Shown here one piece after another: positions 36,736 to 45,700 of a stretch of DNA of 64,000 bases. The translations under genes were made by a program, and so were the position numbers. A model generated the notes under the pieces. The model saw only the letters and a list, made by a program, of their open reading frames with translations. It searched no databases and was not told the origin of the DNA. Location of the stretch: assembly GCF_004307995.1 (NCBI RefSeq), contig NZ_SIRE01000005.1, positions 124,001 through 188,000 on the forward strand, read 5' to 3'. The stretch is from Paenibacillus thalictri (GTDB taxonomy: Bacteria; Bacillota; Bacilli; Paenibacillales; NBRC-103111). The stretch's first letter is position 1. The number at the start of each line of letters is the position of its first letter.

Positions 36736-38073
36736 ATGAGTGACAAAAAGTTTACCAAAGAAGATATACTGCGCATCGCCAAGGAAGAGAACGTCAGATT
36801 TATTCGCCTTCAGTTTACCGACCTGTTGGGGACGATCAAAAACGTGGAAATTCCCGTAAGCCAGCTGGAGAAGGCAATCAACAACAAGATGATGTTTGAC
36901 GGCTCCTCGATTGAAGGATACGTTCGTATCGAGGAATCCGATATGTATTTATATCCCGATCTGGACACATGGGTCATTTTCCCATGGGTTACTGAAGATC
37001 GCGTAGCCCGTCTGATCTGCGATATTTATATGCCGGACGGAAATCCTTTTGCCGGTGATCCCCGCGGTATCTTGAGAAATGCGCTCCGTGAAGCTGAAGC
37101 AATGGGCTATACGGCGATGAACGTTGGTCCTGAGCCGGAATTTTTCTTATTTAAAACCGACGAGAAGGGTAACCCGACGCTAGAGCTTAATGACCAGGGG
37201 GGATATTTTGACCTGGCGCCTACCGACCTTGGCGAAAATTGCCGCCGTGAAATCGTCTTGACCTTGGAAGAAATGGGCTTCGAAATCGAAGCTTCCCACC
37301 ACGAAGTGGCTCCGGGCCAACACGAGATCGACTTTAAATATGCCGACGCTTTGAAGGCGGCGGACCAGATTCAAACATTCAAGCTTGTCGTCAAAACGAT
37401 TGCCCGCAAGCACGGCTTGCATGCAACTTTTATGCCGAAGCCGCTGTTTGGCGTAAATGGTTCGGGCATGCACTGCCATCAGTCGCTTTTCCGCGGCAAA
37501 GTCAACGCTTTTTACGATGAAAGCGACAAGCTGGGCTTAAGCGCCGAAGCCAGATATTACATGGCGGGTATTTTGCGCCATGCGCGTGCTTTCGCGGCTG
37601 TGACGAACCCGACCGTCAACTCGTACAAGCGGCTTGTACCGGGCTACGAAGCTCCTTGTTACGTAGCTTGGTCGGCAAGCAACCGCAGTCCGATGATCCG
37701 TATTCCGGCATCCAGAGGCATCAGCACCCGTGTTGAAGTGCGCAATCCCGATCCTGCCGCCAACCCTTATTTGGCTTTGGCCGTTATGCTGAAAGCAGGA
37801 CTGGACGGCATCAACAATAAAATGCATCTGCCGGCTCCTACGGACCGCAATATTTATGTGATGTCCGAAGAAGAACGCGAAGACCAGGGCATTCCGAGCC
37901 TTCCGCTTGATCTCAAGCAAGCGCTTGACGAAATGCTGCGCGACGATGTGATTTGCGATGCGCTTGGCGAACACGCTTTGGCTCATTTTATCGAGTTGAA
38001 AGAAATCGAATGGGATATTTACCGTACGCAAGTTCACACTTGGGAACGGGATCAGTACATGTCGCTTTATTAA
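36736..38073 (+). CDS. glnA: Glutamine synthetase type I
   Basis: This 445-residue dodecameric enzyme makes glutamine from glutamate, ammonia and ATP. The metal and substrate motifs are [27 protein letters not shown], '[13 protein letters not shown]' and [12 protein letters not shown]. No adenylylation Tyr loop is evident, as expected of the GSI-alpha type that is feedback-inhibited and signals through GlnR. ATG 36736 follows AGGAGGAG; the frame extends 38 codons upstream through the tandem repeat, but that extension has no ribosome site and is rejected. Confidence 0.97.
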   Translation: MSDKKFTKEDILRIAKEENVRFIRLQFTDLLGTIKNVEIPVSQLEKAINNKMMFDGSSIEGYVRIEESDMYLYPDLDTWVIFPWVTEDRVARLICDIYMPDGNPFAGDPRGILRNALREAEAMGYTAMNVGPEPEFFLFKTDEKGNPTLELNDQGGYFDLAPTDLGENCRREIVLTLEEMGFEIEASHHEVAPGQHEIDFKYADALKAADQIQTFKLVVKTIARKHGLHATFMPKPLFGVNGSGMHCHQSLFRGKVNAFYDESDKLGLSAEARYYMAGILRHARAFAAVTNPTVNSYKRLVPGYEAPCYVAWSASNRSPMIRIPASRGISTRVEVRNPDPAANPYLALAVMLKAGLDGINNKMHLPAPTDRNIYVMSEEEREDQGIPSLPLDLKQALDEMLRDDVICDALGEHALAHFIELKEIEWDIYRTQVHTWERDQYMSLY

Positions 38074-38100
38074 TTGGGCAAAACCAGTATGAATAAATGC

Positions 38101-38136
38101 AAAAAAGCAGGAGGGATTCCTCACTGCTTTTTTTTG
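38101..38136 (+). terminator. Terminator after glnA
   Basis: AAAAAAGCAG-g-AGG pairs with CCT-ca-CTGCTTTTTT (38101-38133), ending in eight T residues. The A-rich 5' arm allows it to act on the convergent gene as well. Confidence 0.8.
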
Positions 38137-38160
38137 TTCTGTAACTAATACATTTGAACA

Positions 38161-38367
38161 CTAATCAATGTAAAGATTATCGCGCTTGGTATGGTTTGCT
38201 TTTGTGCGGTCATAAGACTTTACCTGCGTGCCATTTTTCTTTGTATACCCGCTTACTTTATGGGTGGGACCATGATTCGGGTTATACCGTTTAGCTTCAG
38301 CAGCTGTTGGTACGAGTAAAGAGGAAACAATCGCAATGCCTAATAAATATCCGATAGGCTTTTTCAA
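38161..38367 (-). CDS. Small secreted protein with NGT-type motif
   Basis: This 68-residue protein has a clear Sec signal (MKKPIGYLLGIAIVSSLL to AEA) and a mature part of about 43 residues. It contains HKVSGYTKKNGTQVKSYDRT followed by a DNLY end. This 'GY-x-K-x-x-G-T-x-V-x-x-Y-x-R-T...DN' pattern recurs in many small exported proteins of unknown role. The start is TTG (complement 38365-38367), seven bases from GAGGTG. It is divergent from the stalk-domain gene and convergent with glnA, and the surrounding DNA is more AT-rich than the neighbours. Confidence 0.7.
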   Translation of the reverse strand: MKKPIGYLLGIAIVSSLLVPTAAEAKRYNPNHGPTHKVSGYTKKNGTQVKSYDRTKANHTKRDNLYID

Positions 38368-38565
38368 TATAGTTCACCTCCAATCTTATAGCCTAGTTCA
38401 AATTATCCATATTTAGGTAAAAAAGTCTATATTAAATTATAGATAAAGTGAAGCTTCCTGTTCATCTAGCTCCGAGACAATTATTTTATGAAACTTTTAG
38501 CCTTTCTTGTCGTTTATAAATTATAATATATAGGAAAATATAACCAAACAAGGGAGTTGTAATCA

Positions 38566-39369
38566 TTGAAAAAAATTATCGCAGTTGGACTTATTACATC
38601 TGTGGCTGTCGTCTCAATGTCGATAGGCGCTTTTGCTGCAACAAACTTGGAGGAAATTAGAGCTTATGTTAACAAAGGGCTGAATATTTCGCTTAACGGT
38701 AAATTGTGGACAGCTATCGACGAAGAAGGCAAGATACTTTATCCAATTACGTATAACGGCAGCACGTATTTGCCGGCAAGAGCGGTCGGGGAAGCATTTG
38801 GAGTCAAAGTAGGCTGGGATGATGTTACACAGACGATGTCCCTTGCTAGATCCGATGCGGCCACGAAAGCAGCCCCCCAGGAAACTAACATTAAAACGGA
38901 TTCGAATACAGCAAAAACATCTCGGACAAATCCGGGGAAGATGGGGAGCGCTTTCAATTATGATGTGGATAGCTTGCTGGATAGCTATAAAGGCACTATT
39001 TCCATAGACGCAGTAATTCGTGGTGAAGAGGCTTGGAAAAAAGTTTATACCGACAACAAATTTAATAGCAAGCCAAAAGACGGTTACGAATATCTCCTCG
39101 CGAAAGTATCGATTAAAGTAGATGAGAATAAAAAGGAAGGCGCGAAAATCGATATATCCTCTGTAAACTTTACACTTGTATCTAGTGAGGGGAGAGACTA
39201 TGAGCAGGTAATAGCAAGTTTAGAGCCTGGCATCAGAACAAGCTTGTATTCCGGTGCATCACATAGCGGTTGGGTGGCATTCCAGGTTAAAAAAGATGAT
39301 GCAAGTCCAGTAATCACGTTTGGTCGAAAATACGACGGGACAGGTGGAGTATGGTTTTCTACTAAATAA
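38566..39369 (+). CDS. Exported stalk-domain protein
   Basis: This 267-residue protein has a Sec signal (to AFAATNLEE), a copper-amine-oxidase-like N1 (stalk) domain at about residues 38-95 (GSTYLPARAVGEAFG, VKVGWDDVTQTMSL), a Ser/Thr/Lys-rich linker, and a C-terminal beta-sandwich resembling the DUF4352/telomeric-repeat-like extracellular domain (LAKVSIKVDENK, FTLVSSEGRDYEQV, GWVAFQVKKDDASPVI). Function is unknown; the last domain is often found in surface lipoproteins. The start is TTG 38566 with AAGGGAG ten bases upstream. It has its own terminator, shared with lexA. Confidence 0.78.
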   Translation: MKKIIAVGLITSVAVVSMSIGAFAATNLEEIRAYVNKGLNISLNGKLWTAIDEEGKILYPITYNGSTYLPARAVGEAFGVKVGWDDVTQTMSLARSDAATKAAPQETNIKTDSNTAKTSRTNPGKMGSAFNYDVDSLLDSYKGTISIDAVIRGEEAWKKVYTDNKFNSKPKDGYEYLLAKVSIKVDENKKEGAKIDISSVNFTLVSSEGRDYEQVIASLEPGIRTSLYSGASHSGWVAFQVKKDDASPVITFGRKYDGTGGVWFSTK

Positions 39370-39417
39370 TTTTACCCTAAAGTTTCGGCGTCGGAGTGAT
39401 TTTTCGTTTAAACAACA

Positions 39418-39455
39418 AAGCCCTCCACCGGAGCTTGTCCGGCCGAGGGCTTCTT
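39418..39455. terminator. Bidirectional terminator between the stalk gene and lexA
   Basis: AAGCCCTC-ca-CCGGA pairs with TCCGG-cc-GAGGGCTT (39418-39452), with short T-rich flanks on both strands. Confidence 0.8.
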
Positions 39456-39476
39456 GTAATTAGCGGTGGCTGATAT

Positions 39477-40106
39477 TTAATGAATGTCTCTAAAAAGTCC
39501 GATGACTTTACCTAAAATCGTGACGTTCTTCAAAAGGATCGGTTGAAGGGAAGCGTTCTCCGGCTGCAATCTAAAATGATCCTTCTCCTTATAGAAGCGC
39601 TTAACCGTTGCTTCGTCATCTTCGGTCATGGCAACGACAATGTCTCCGTTATTGGCGGTTTGCTGCTGGCGTACGATCACGTAATCGCCGTTATGAATGC
39701 CTGCCTCAATCATACTGTCTCCGATAACACTGAGCATAAAGACGGTGTCGTCGTTCACGTAATGGTTAGGCAGCGGGAAATAATCTTCGATGTTCTCGGT
39801 GGCTGTGATAGGAATGCCCGCAGTAACTCGGCCGATAAGCGGCACTCTAGTTACCGACAGCGAGAAATCGACCAAACCGGAAGAATCGCTGTCCAAAATC
39901 TCGATCGCGCGGGGTTTAGTAGGGTCGCGCCGGATCAGCCCTTTCTTCTCCAGACGCTCCAAGTGACCGTGAACGGTCGAACTGGACGCAAGCCCTACAG
40001 CTTCTCCGATTTCCCTGACGGATGGCGGATAGCCCTTATCCTTAACCTCGGTTTTAATAAAGTCCAGGATTGCATGCTGACGATTAGAAAGCTTGCCCAC
40101 GTTCAT
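39477..40106 (-). CDS. lexA: SOS repressor LexA
   Basis: This 209-residue repressor self-cleaves on RecA filaments. The N-terminal winged helix is visible in [11 protein letters not shown] and [15 protein letters not shown], then [17 protein letters not shown]. The cleavage Ala-Gly is in [10 protein letters not shown], the catalytic Ser in [11 protein letters not shown] and the Lys in [10 protein letters not shown]. The start ATG (complement 40104-40106) has GTGGAGTG just upstream; a longer frame from 40166 is not supported. It is divergent from yneA across three LexA boxes. Confidence 0.97.
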   Translation of the reverse strand: MNVGKLSNRQHAILDFIKTEVKDKGYPPSVREIGEAVGLASSSTVHGHLERLEKKGLIRRDPTKPRAIEILDSDSSGLVDFSLSVTRVPLIGRVTAGIPITATENIEDYFPLPNHYVNDDTVFMLSVIGDSMIEAGIHNGDYVIVRQQQTANNGDIVVAMTEDDEATVKRFYKEKDHFRLQPENASLQPILLKNVTILGKVIGLFRDIH

Positions 40107-40159
40107 CACTCCACTGTTCAAATAATTATCCAAAGTATACCACAGAACCGGAGTTCGTA

Positions 40160-40173
40160 CAAACATAAGTTCG
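40160..40173. promoter_or_regulatory. LexA box 1 (lexA-proximal)
   Basis: CGAACTTATGTTTG on the minus strand matches the Bacillus consensus CGAACRNRYGTTYC at 12 of 14 positions. It lies 54 bp upstream of the lexA start codon and fits autorepression. Confidence 0.75.
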
Positions 40174-40182
40174 AAAAAACCA

Positions 40183-40211
40183 TTGACACAAACGTTTGTT
40201 CGCTATATGAT
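40183..40211 (+). promoter_or_regulatory. yneA sigma-A promoter with LexA box 2 in its spacer
   Basis: TTGACA (40183-40188), 17 bp, TATGAT (40206-40211). The LexA box CGAACAAACGTTTG (minus strand, 40189-40202; 13 of 14) fills the spacer, which would block polymerase directly. Confidence 0.85.
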
Positions 40212-40217
40212 GAAAAC

Positions 40218-40231
40218 AGAACAAATGTTTG
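40218..40231. promoter_or_regulatory. LexA box 3 (yneA-proximal)
   Basis: AGAACAAATGTTTG matches the Bacillus LexA consensus at 12 of 14 positions. It overlaps the expected yneA transcription start, 14 bp before the start codon. Confidence 0.7.
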
Positions 40232-40244
40232 GGGGATGTGTAAC

Positions 40245-40577
40245 ATGGTATATCGGTCCGCATTTCAACAAGAAACGGTCAAAAATCGCGACAAACAATT
40301 CATTCGGTTTTTAGTTGTGTTTTGCTTTATCGCTGTGCTGTTTACCTTTTTCGCTATCGTTTCGGTATACGCCGGAAGCGACGGGCCGGAAGAAGCTTCT
40401 TCTTCCGCGAAACCTGCAAATACCGTTTCGGTTGAACAGGGCGATACGTTGTGGTCGATTGCTGCTATCAACAAACCGCAACACCAAGACATACGTCTAT
40501 ATATAGAGGAAATCAAGAAGCTGAACGGCATGAAGTCAAGCATGCTGCGCGAAGGGCAATCCTTACAATTGCCTTAA
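40245..40577 (+). CDS. yneA: SOS cell-division suppressor YneA
   Basis: This 110-residue protein delays septation after DNA damage. It has one N-terminal membrane helix (FIRFLVVFCFIAVLFTFFAI) and a C-terminal extracellular LysM domain (VSVEQGDTLWSIAAIN, then IEEIKKLNGMKSSMLREGQSL). This matches Bacillus YneA in size and layout. ATG 40245 follows GGGGGATG. It is divergent from lexA and controlled by the LexA boxes listed above. The yneB resolvase that follows in B. subtilis is absent; ynzC comes next. Confidence 0.92.
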   Translation: MVYRSAFQQETVKNRDKQFIRFLVVFCFIAVLFTFFAIVSVYAGSDGPEEASSSAKPANTVSVEQGDTLWSIAAINKPQHQDIRLYIEEIKKLNGMKSSMLREGQSLQLP

Positions 40578-40746
40578 CGTTATGATCATGCCCGATAGGA
40601 ATACGACTATGCGATTACGAACATCATAATGGCTGAATGTGTGACACCATGTTGGGCAACTGTTAGATTCGCATATAACTGATTGAATTTTCATGGGGAT
40701 TTTGGCCGTGGCATAGGAATTGCCCCTCGTTTCATATATAGAAGGC

Positions 40747-40771
40747 GACTCTCGATGTGAGGGTCTTTTTT
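40747..40771 (+). terminator. Terminator before ynzC
   Basis: GACTCTC-gatgt-GAGGGTC (40747-40765), with one G-T pair, then TTTTTT. The 169 bp between the yneA stop codon and this hairpin hold no open frame of note. Confidence 0.8.
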
Positions 40772-40787
40772 GTTTTTGCAAGAGATC

Positions 40788-40821
40788 TTGACATTATGTA
40801 TTCCAGATGTCAAAGTATAAT
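40788..40821 (+). promoter_or_regulatory. Putative ynzC promoter region with inverted repeat
   Basis: TTGACAT (40788-40794) and ATGTCAA (40807-40813) are a perfect inverted repeat directly before TATAAT (40816-40821). TTGACA to TATAAT is 22 bp, too long for a normal promoter, so the -35 used may be TTATGT (40794-40799). Confidence 0.35.
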
Positions 40822-40877
40822 CTGTATTTTGAAATTGCGGCTTATTGAAACTAAACTAAATGCATCAGGAGGATAGC

Positions 40878-41081
40878 ATGAGCGAAGGCAATTTGGATTA
40901 TATTGAACGGATCAACGAATTGGCAAGAAAAGCGAAAACCGTCGGGCTTACGGACGAAGAAATCGTTGAACGCAACGAGCTGAGAAAAAGATACATTAAC
41001 GCTTTTAAAAATTCTTTGCGAGATCAGCTGGACAATATTAAGTTTGTCGATAAAGACGAGCCGGATTCCGATCCCAATTAA
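40878..41081 (+). CDS. ynzC: DUF896 family protein YnzC
   Basis: This 67-residue helical-hairpin protein belongs to the DUF896 family; YnzC of B. subtilis is the structural example. It shows the typical IERINELARKAKTVGLTDEE and RNELRKRYINAFKNSLRDQL helices and an acidic tail. The family is small, cytoplasmic and poorly understood, with some members linked to the SOS region. ATG 40878 follows AGGAGG exactly. Its position after yneA matches Bacillus. Confidence 0.9.
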   Translation: MSEGNLDYIERINELARKAKTVGLTDEEIVERNELRKRYINAFKNSLRDQLDNIKFVDKDEPDSDPN

Positions 41082-41131
41082 ATCTTCGAATTAGAAGTTT
41101 ATCTTAACTTAAAAAGTAGCAGGGGGAACAT

Positions 41132-41638
41132 ATGTCGCGTAAATGGGAGCGCATGGTTGAAAAAAACACGAAGCAATTAAACAAAACACGAGCCAAACAA
41201 GGGAAAAAGCCGATTTCCGAAACTTCCTCGGAGTCGGGATTTGTGATGAAGGGAAGAAGCTGGTTATTTCCGCTGCTTCTTATTTTTGTAGGTATTTTTT
41301 GCTTCATCTCGTTCCGCGGCGCCAATCAGGATGAGACGATGTATTGGGTCACCGGCGGGAGTTACGTCGCTTTAGGCGTGTTTACTTATTTTGTCCGCCG
41401 CCCCTATTTGAAAATATCTAAGAAAGCGTTGACTACTCGCCGTTTTTCAGGCAATCGCACACTGGAAGCCGAAGATGTAACGGCAATTACGATCTTAAAA
41501 GACGCAGTTGTGATTGAAGGCGCAAACAAGCAGCGTTGGATGTTTTCACGTATTTACCATCTAATGAACATTACCGAAGTAGGGGAGCGTCTTGCTGCTT
41601 TTGCCAAAACGCACAACATTACGGTGAAGGACAACTGA
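41132..41638 (+). CDS. Hypothetical two-helix membrane protein
   Basis: I do not recognise a named family. The 168-residue protein has a basic N-terminus (WERMVEKNTKQLNKTRAKQGKK), two membrane helices (WLFPLLLIFVGIFCFISF and VTGGSYVALGVFTYFV) and a C-terminal ~75-residue cytoplasmic domain with a PH-like strand pattern (LKISKKALTTRRFSGNRTLE, ITILKDAVVIEGANKQ). That resembles small bacterial PH-domain membrane proteins. ATG 41132 follows AGGGGGAAC. It precedes the HAD gene by 21 bp, so they may be one operon. Confidence 0.65.
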   Translation: MSRKWERMVEKNTKQLNKTRAKQGKKPISETSSESGFVMKGRSWLFPLLLIFVGIFCFISFRGANQDETMYWVTGGSYVALGVFTYFVRRPYLKISKKALTTRRFSGNRTLEAEDVTAITILKDAVVIEGANKQRWMFSRIYHLMNITEVGERLAAFAKTHNITVKDN

Positions 41639-41659
41639 CAGAGAGGGAGAACTCGACTA

Positions 41660-42454
41660 ATGGCTATTCAAGCGGTGTTATTTGATCTTGACGATACTTT
41701 ATTATGGGACGAGCGCAGCGTGAGAGAAGCTTTTCGCGCGACTTGCGAGGCAGCTTCCAAGCAAACTGGCGTCGACCCGGACAAGCTGGAGGAAGAAGTC
41801 CGCAAAACGGCGCGTTCATTATATGAATCGTATGAAACGTTTCCTTTCACCAAGATGATCGGCATCAATCCGTTCGAGGGACTGTGGGCCCGGTTTGAGG
41901 AAGGGAAGCAAGAGGAGTTTCGCAAGCTGCAAAGTTTGGTGCCAGCATACCGCAGCCAATCTTGGACCGGCGGCTTGAAAGCTCTTGGCGTTGACAACCC
42001 GGAGCTTGGACGGCAATTAGGCGAGCAGTTCGCTGCGGAGCGCCGTTCGCGTCCGATCGTATACGAAGAAACGTTCGAAGTGCTAGATCAATTGAAGAAG
42101 CGGTACAAGCTGCTGCTGCTGACCAACGGTTCACCCGATTTGCAAAAAGAAAAACTGGCAGGCGTCCCGCTGCTTGCGCCATATTTTGACCATATTGTCA
42201 TTTCGGGCGATTTTGGCGAAGGGAAACCGGCCAGCTCGATTTTCCGCCATGCGGCGGAACTGCTGGGCATTGACGCTTCCGAAGGGGTTATGATCGGGGA
42301 CAAGCTGACCACCGATATTCTCGGCTCCAATAATATCGGCATGCGGAACATGTGGATTAACCGCCACGGCATGCAGCGTACGGACGAAATCATTCCCGCT
42401 TACGAAATTCAAAACTTGCGTGAAATTCAAGGAATTATCGATACTTTATCTTAA
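41660..42454 (+). CDS. HAD-superfamily hydrolase (subfamily IA)
   Basis: This 264-residue phosphatase-like protein has the nucleophile motif FDLDDTLLWD (Asp9-x-Asp11), motif II LLLTNGSPDL, the motif III Lys in EGKPASSIF, and motif IV GVMIGDKLTTDILGSNN. A helical cap occupies about residues 17-95, as in type IA. Such enzymes dephosphorylate small metabolites and the substrate cannot be told here. The ATG follows GAGGGAGAA. A strong terminator follows the stop codon. Confidence 0.9.
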   Translation: MAIQAVLFDLDDTLLWDERSVREAFRATCEAASKQTGVDPDKLEEEVRKTARSLYESYETFPFTKMIGINPFEGLWARFEEGKQEEFRKLQSLVPAYRSQSWTGGLKALGVDNPELGRQLGEQFAAERRSRPIVYEETFEVLDQLKKRYKLLLLTNGSPDLQKEKLAGVPLLAPYFDHIVISGDFGEGKPASSIFRHAAELLGIDASEGVMIGDKLTTDILGSNNIGMRNMWINRHGMQRTDEIIPAYEIQNLREIQGIIDTLS

Positions 42455-42457
42455 GAT

Positions 42458-42495
42458 AAAAAACCCGCCGGTTCGTTAACAGCCGCCGGGTTTTT
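42458..42495 (+). terminator. Terminator after the HAD gene
   Basis: AAAACCCG-c-CGG pairs with CCG-c-CGGGTTTT (42460-42494), ending in five T residues. The 235-bp gap that follows shows AT-rich promoter-like DNA but no SAM or cobalamin riboswitch core. Confidence 0.85.
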
Positions 42496-42732
42496 GGTTG
42501 TATGAAGCTTTTTGAAAGGAAGAGATCGTTGGAAGGCTGAGCCGCCCAGCCGGCCGGTTCGATGAACAGTATACGAATTTCAGCCAAAGCCATCCGTACT
42601 TTTAATTGATAAGTATTTTTATCTGTATTATAGTAATTAAATTGTTGGTATCGATGAAAAATTGCCTTGTACTAGTTTACATTATTCGTTGAAAATCGCT
42701 ATAATAAGCTGATAACAGCAATCGAAAGCGAA

Positions 42733-45700
42733 ATGGTTGCAAGGGATGGAAAGGAATTGATTAACATTACTAAACCTTCAATACAAGAACAAATGAAGAA
42801 CAAAATATTGATCCTTGACGGCGCTATGGGGACGATGATTCAGCAGGAGGATCTGACGGCCGATGACTTCGGCGGCGAAGATCTTGAAGGCTGCAACGAA
42901 TATTTGTCCATCACGAGACCGGATGTCATCTCGAAAATTCATGAAGCTTATTTCGCCGCAGGCTGCGATATCGTAGAAACAAATACGTTTGGCTCGACGA
43001 GTGTAGTTTTGGCCGAATACGGGCTAGAGGACCGCTCAAGAGAGCTCAACTTGGTTGCGGCAAAGCTGGCGGTGGACGCAGCCAATAAGTACAGCACGCC
43101 GGAGTGGCCAAGATATGTGGCTGGTGCTCTGGGACCGACAACAAAGACCTTGTCCGTTACGGGCGGCGTTACATTTGACCAATTGGTGGATAGCTACTAC
43201 GAGCAGGCGCTTGCATTGATGGAAGCCGACGTCGATGCGCTGCTGCTTGAAACGTCGCAGGATACGCTGAACGTGAAGGCGGGCAGCATTGGGATCCGCA
43301 AAGCTTTTGACACGCTTGGACGGAAACTTCCGATTATGATTTCGGGCACGATCGAGCCGATGGGCACTACGCTCGCGGGGCAAAACATCGAATCATTCTA
43401 TATTTCGCTTGAGCATCTGGAGCCAATCTCGATTGGTTTGAACTGCGCAACGGGACCGGAATTTATGCGCGATCATATTCGCACATTGTCCGACATCGCC
43501 AAAACGGCGGTAAGCTGTTACCCCAATGCGGGATTGCCGGATGAGAACGGCAAATACCACGAGTCTCCCGAGTCTCTTGCCAAAAAAATGGCCGGGTTTG
43601 CCGAACAGGGCTGGTTGAATATTGCCGGCGGCTGCTGCGGTACAACACCTGCCCATATTCAAGCGATGGCCGAAACACTCAGCGAATACAAGCCGCGTAC
43701 CCAGTTTGGCGATCACCCAGCTGCAGTGTCGGGGATCGAGACGGTATATATTGAAGATGCCAACCGTCCGTATATGGTGGGCGAGAGAACGAATGTACTC
43801 GGCTCGCGCAAGTTCAAGCGTTTGATTGCCGAAGGCAAATATGAAGAAGCTTCCGAGATCGCCAGAGCCCAGGTGAAAAATGGGGCCCATGTTATCGACG
43901 TCTGTCTGCAGGACCCGGACCGCGACGAAATCAGCGATATGCTGAATTTTTTGGGGCTGGTTGTCAAAAAAGTCAAAGTGCCTCTGATGGTCGATTCCAC
44001 CGATATACGGGTTATTGAGCTTGGGCTGAAGCATTCTCAAGGCAAGGCGATTATTAACTCCATTAACCTTGAGGACGGGGAAGAGAAATTCGAGAAGGTC
44101 GTGCCGTTAATCCACAGATACGGCGCAGCTTCCGTCGTCGGAACGATCGACGAAAGAGGCCAGGCGATTACCCGCGAAGACAAGCTGGAAGTAGCGAAAC
44201 GCTCGCACGATCTGCTTGTTCATAAGTACGGCATGAAGCCGTCGGATATTATTTTTGACCCGCTTGTATTTCCGGTAGGCACGGGTGACCAGCAGTACAT
44301 TGGTTCGGCTAAAGAAACAATCGAAGGCATACGTCTGATTAAAGAAGCGATGCCGGAAACTAAGACGATTCTCGGATTAAGCAACGTTTCGTTTGGTCTG
44401 CCTACCGCAGGCCGCGAGGTGTTGAATGCCGTGTATTTGTATCATTGCACCAAAGCGGGACTGGACTATGCGATCGTCAACACGGAAGCGCTGGAGCGTT
44501 ATGCATCCATTCCGGAGGAAGAACGCAAGCTGGCCGAAGATCTGATTTATGAAACAAACGACGACACATTAGCCGCTTTTGTTGCGCATTTCCGGGAAAA
44601 GAAAGTGGAGAAGAAAGAAAAGGTGTCCAACCTTTCTTTAGAGGAGAGACTTGCTTCCTACGTGGTTGAAGGAACCAAGGAAGGACTTGTCCCCGATCTT
44701 AACGCCATGCTGGAAAAAGCAGTGCCGCTGGACATTATCAACGGACCTCTGATGAAGGGTATGGCGGAAGTCGGCCGTTTGTTCAATAACAACGAGCTGA
44801 TTGTGGCCGAAGTGCTGCAAAGCGCGGAAGTGATGAAGGCATCGGTAACCCACCTGGAGCAATTTATGGAGAAATCCGAATCGGCGGTTAAAGGGAAAAT
44901 TATTTTGGCCACCGTCAAAGGTGATGTGCATGATATTGGGAAAAACCTGGTGGAAATCATTTTGTCCAACAACGGTTATCAGATCGTAAACTTGGGCATT
45001 AAAGTACCGCCGGAGCAGTTGATTGAAGCGTACCACCGGGAAAAACCGGATGCCATCGGCTTGTCCGGTCTGCTTGTCAAATCGGCTCAGCAAATGGTCG
45101 TTACCGCCCAGGATATGAAAAACGCCGGCATCGATGTGCCGATTCTGGTCGGTGGAGCGGCGTTGACGCGCAAATTTACGAAGACTCGTATTGCCCCTGA
45201 ATACGAAGGGTTGGTGTTGTATGCGAAGGATGCCATGGATGGGCTGGATATTGCCAACAAGCTGAGCGATCCCGATCAACGCCAGAACTTGATTCGCGAG
45301 CTTCGTGAAAGCAAGGAGTCCGACGTTATGGAAGCGGGCAAAAAAGAAAGCATGCCGGCGCTGACCCGGGTCAAAACCTCATCCGTCAACCGCAGCCTCC
45401 CTGTTCAGCTGCCGCCGGATTGTGAACGCCATGTGCTCAGAGACTATCCGCTTGGCCATATTATGCCTTATATTAATATGCAAATGCTGCTTGGACACCA
45501 TTTGGGGCTGAAAGGCAAAGTCGAGAAGCTGCTTGCGGATAAAGACGATAAAGCCGTTCAATTAAAAGAAACGGTGGATGATATTTTGCTGCAAGCGCAG
45601 CGTGACGGGATCATTAAAGCGCATGGCATGTACCAGTTCTTCCCGGCGCAATCCAGCGGCAACGAAATTTTCATCTACGATCCGCAGGATCATAGCAAGG

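Noticed and set aside
42496..42732. SAM or cobalamin riboswitch upstream of metH.
   Set aside because: None of the conserved core segments of either class is present in the 235-bp gap.
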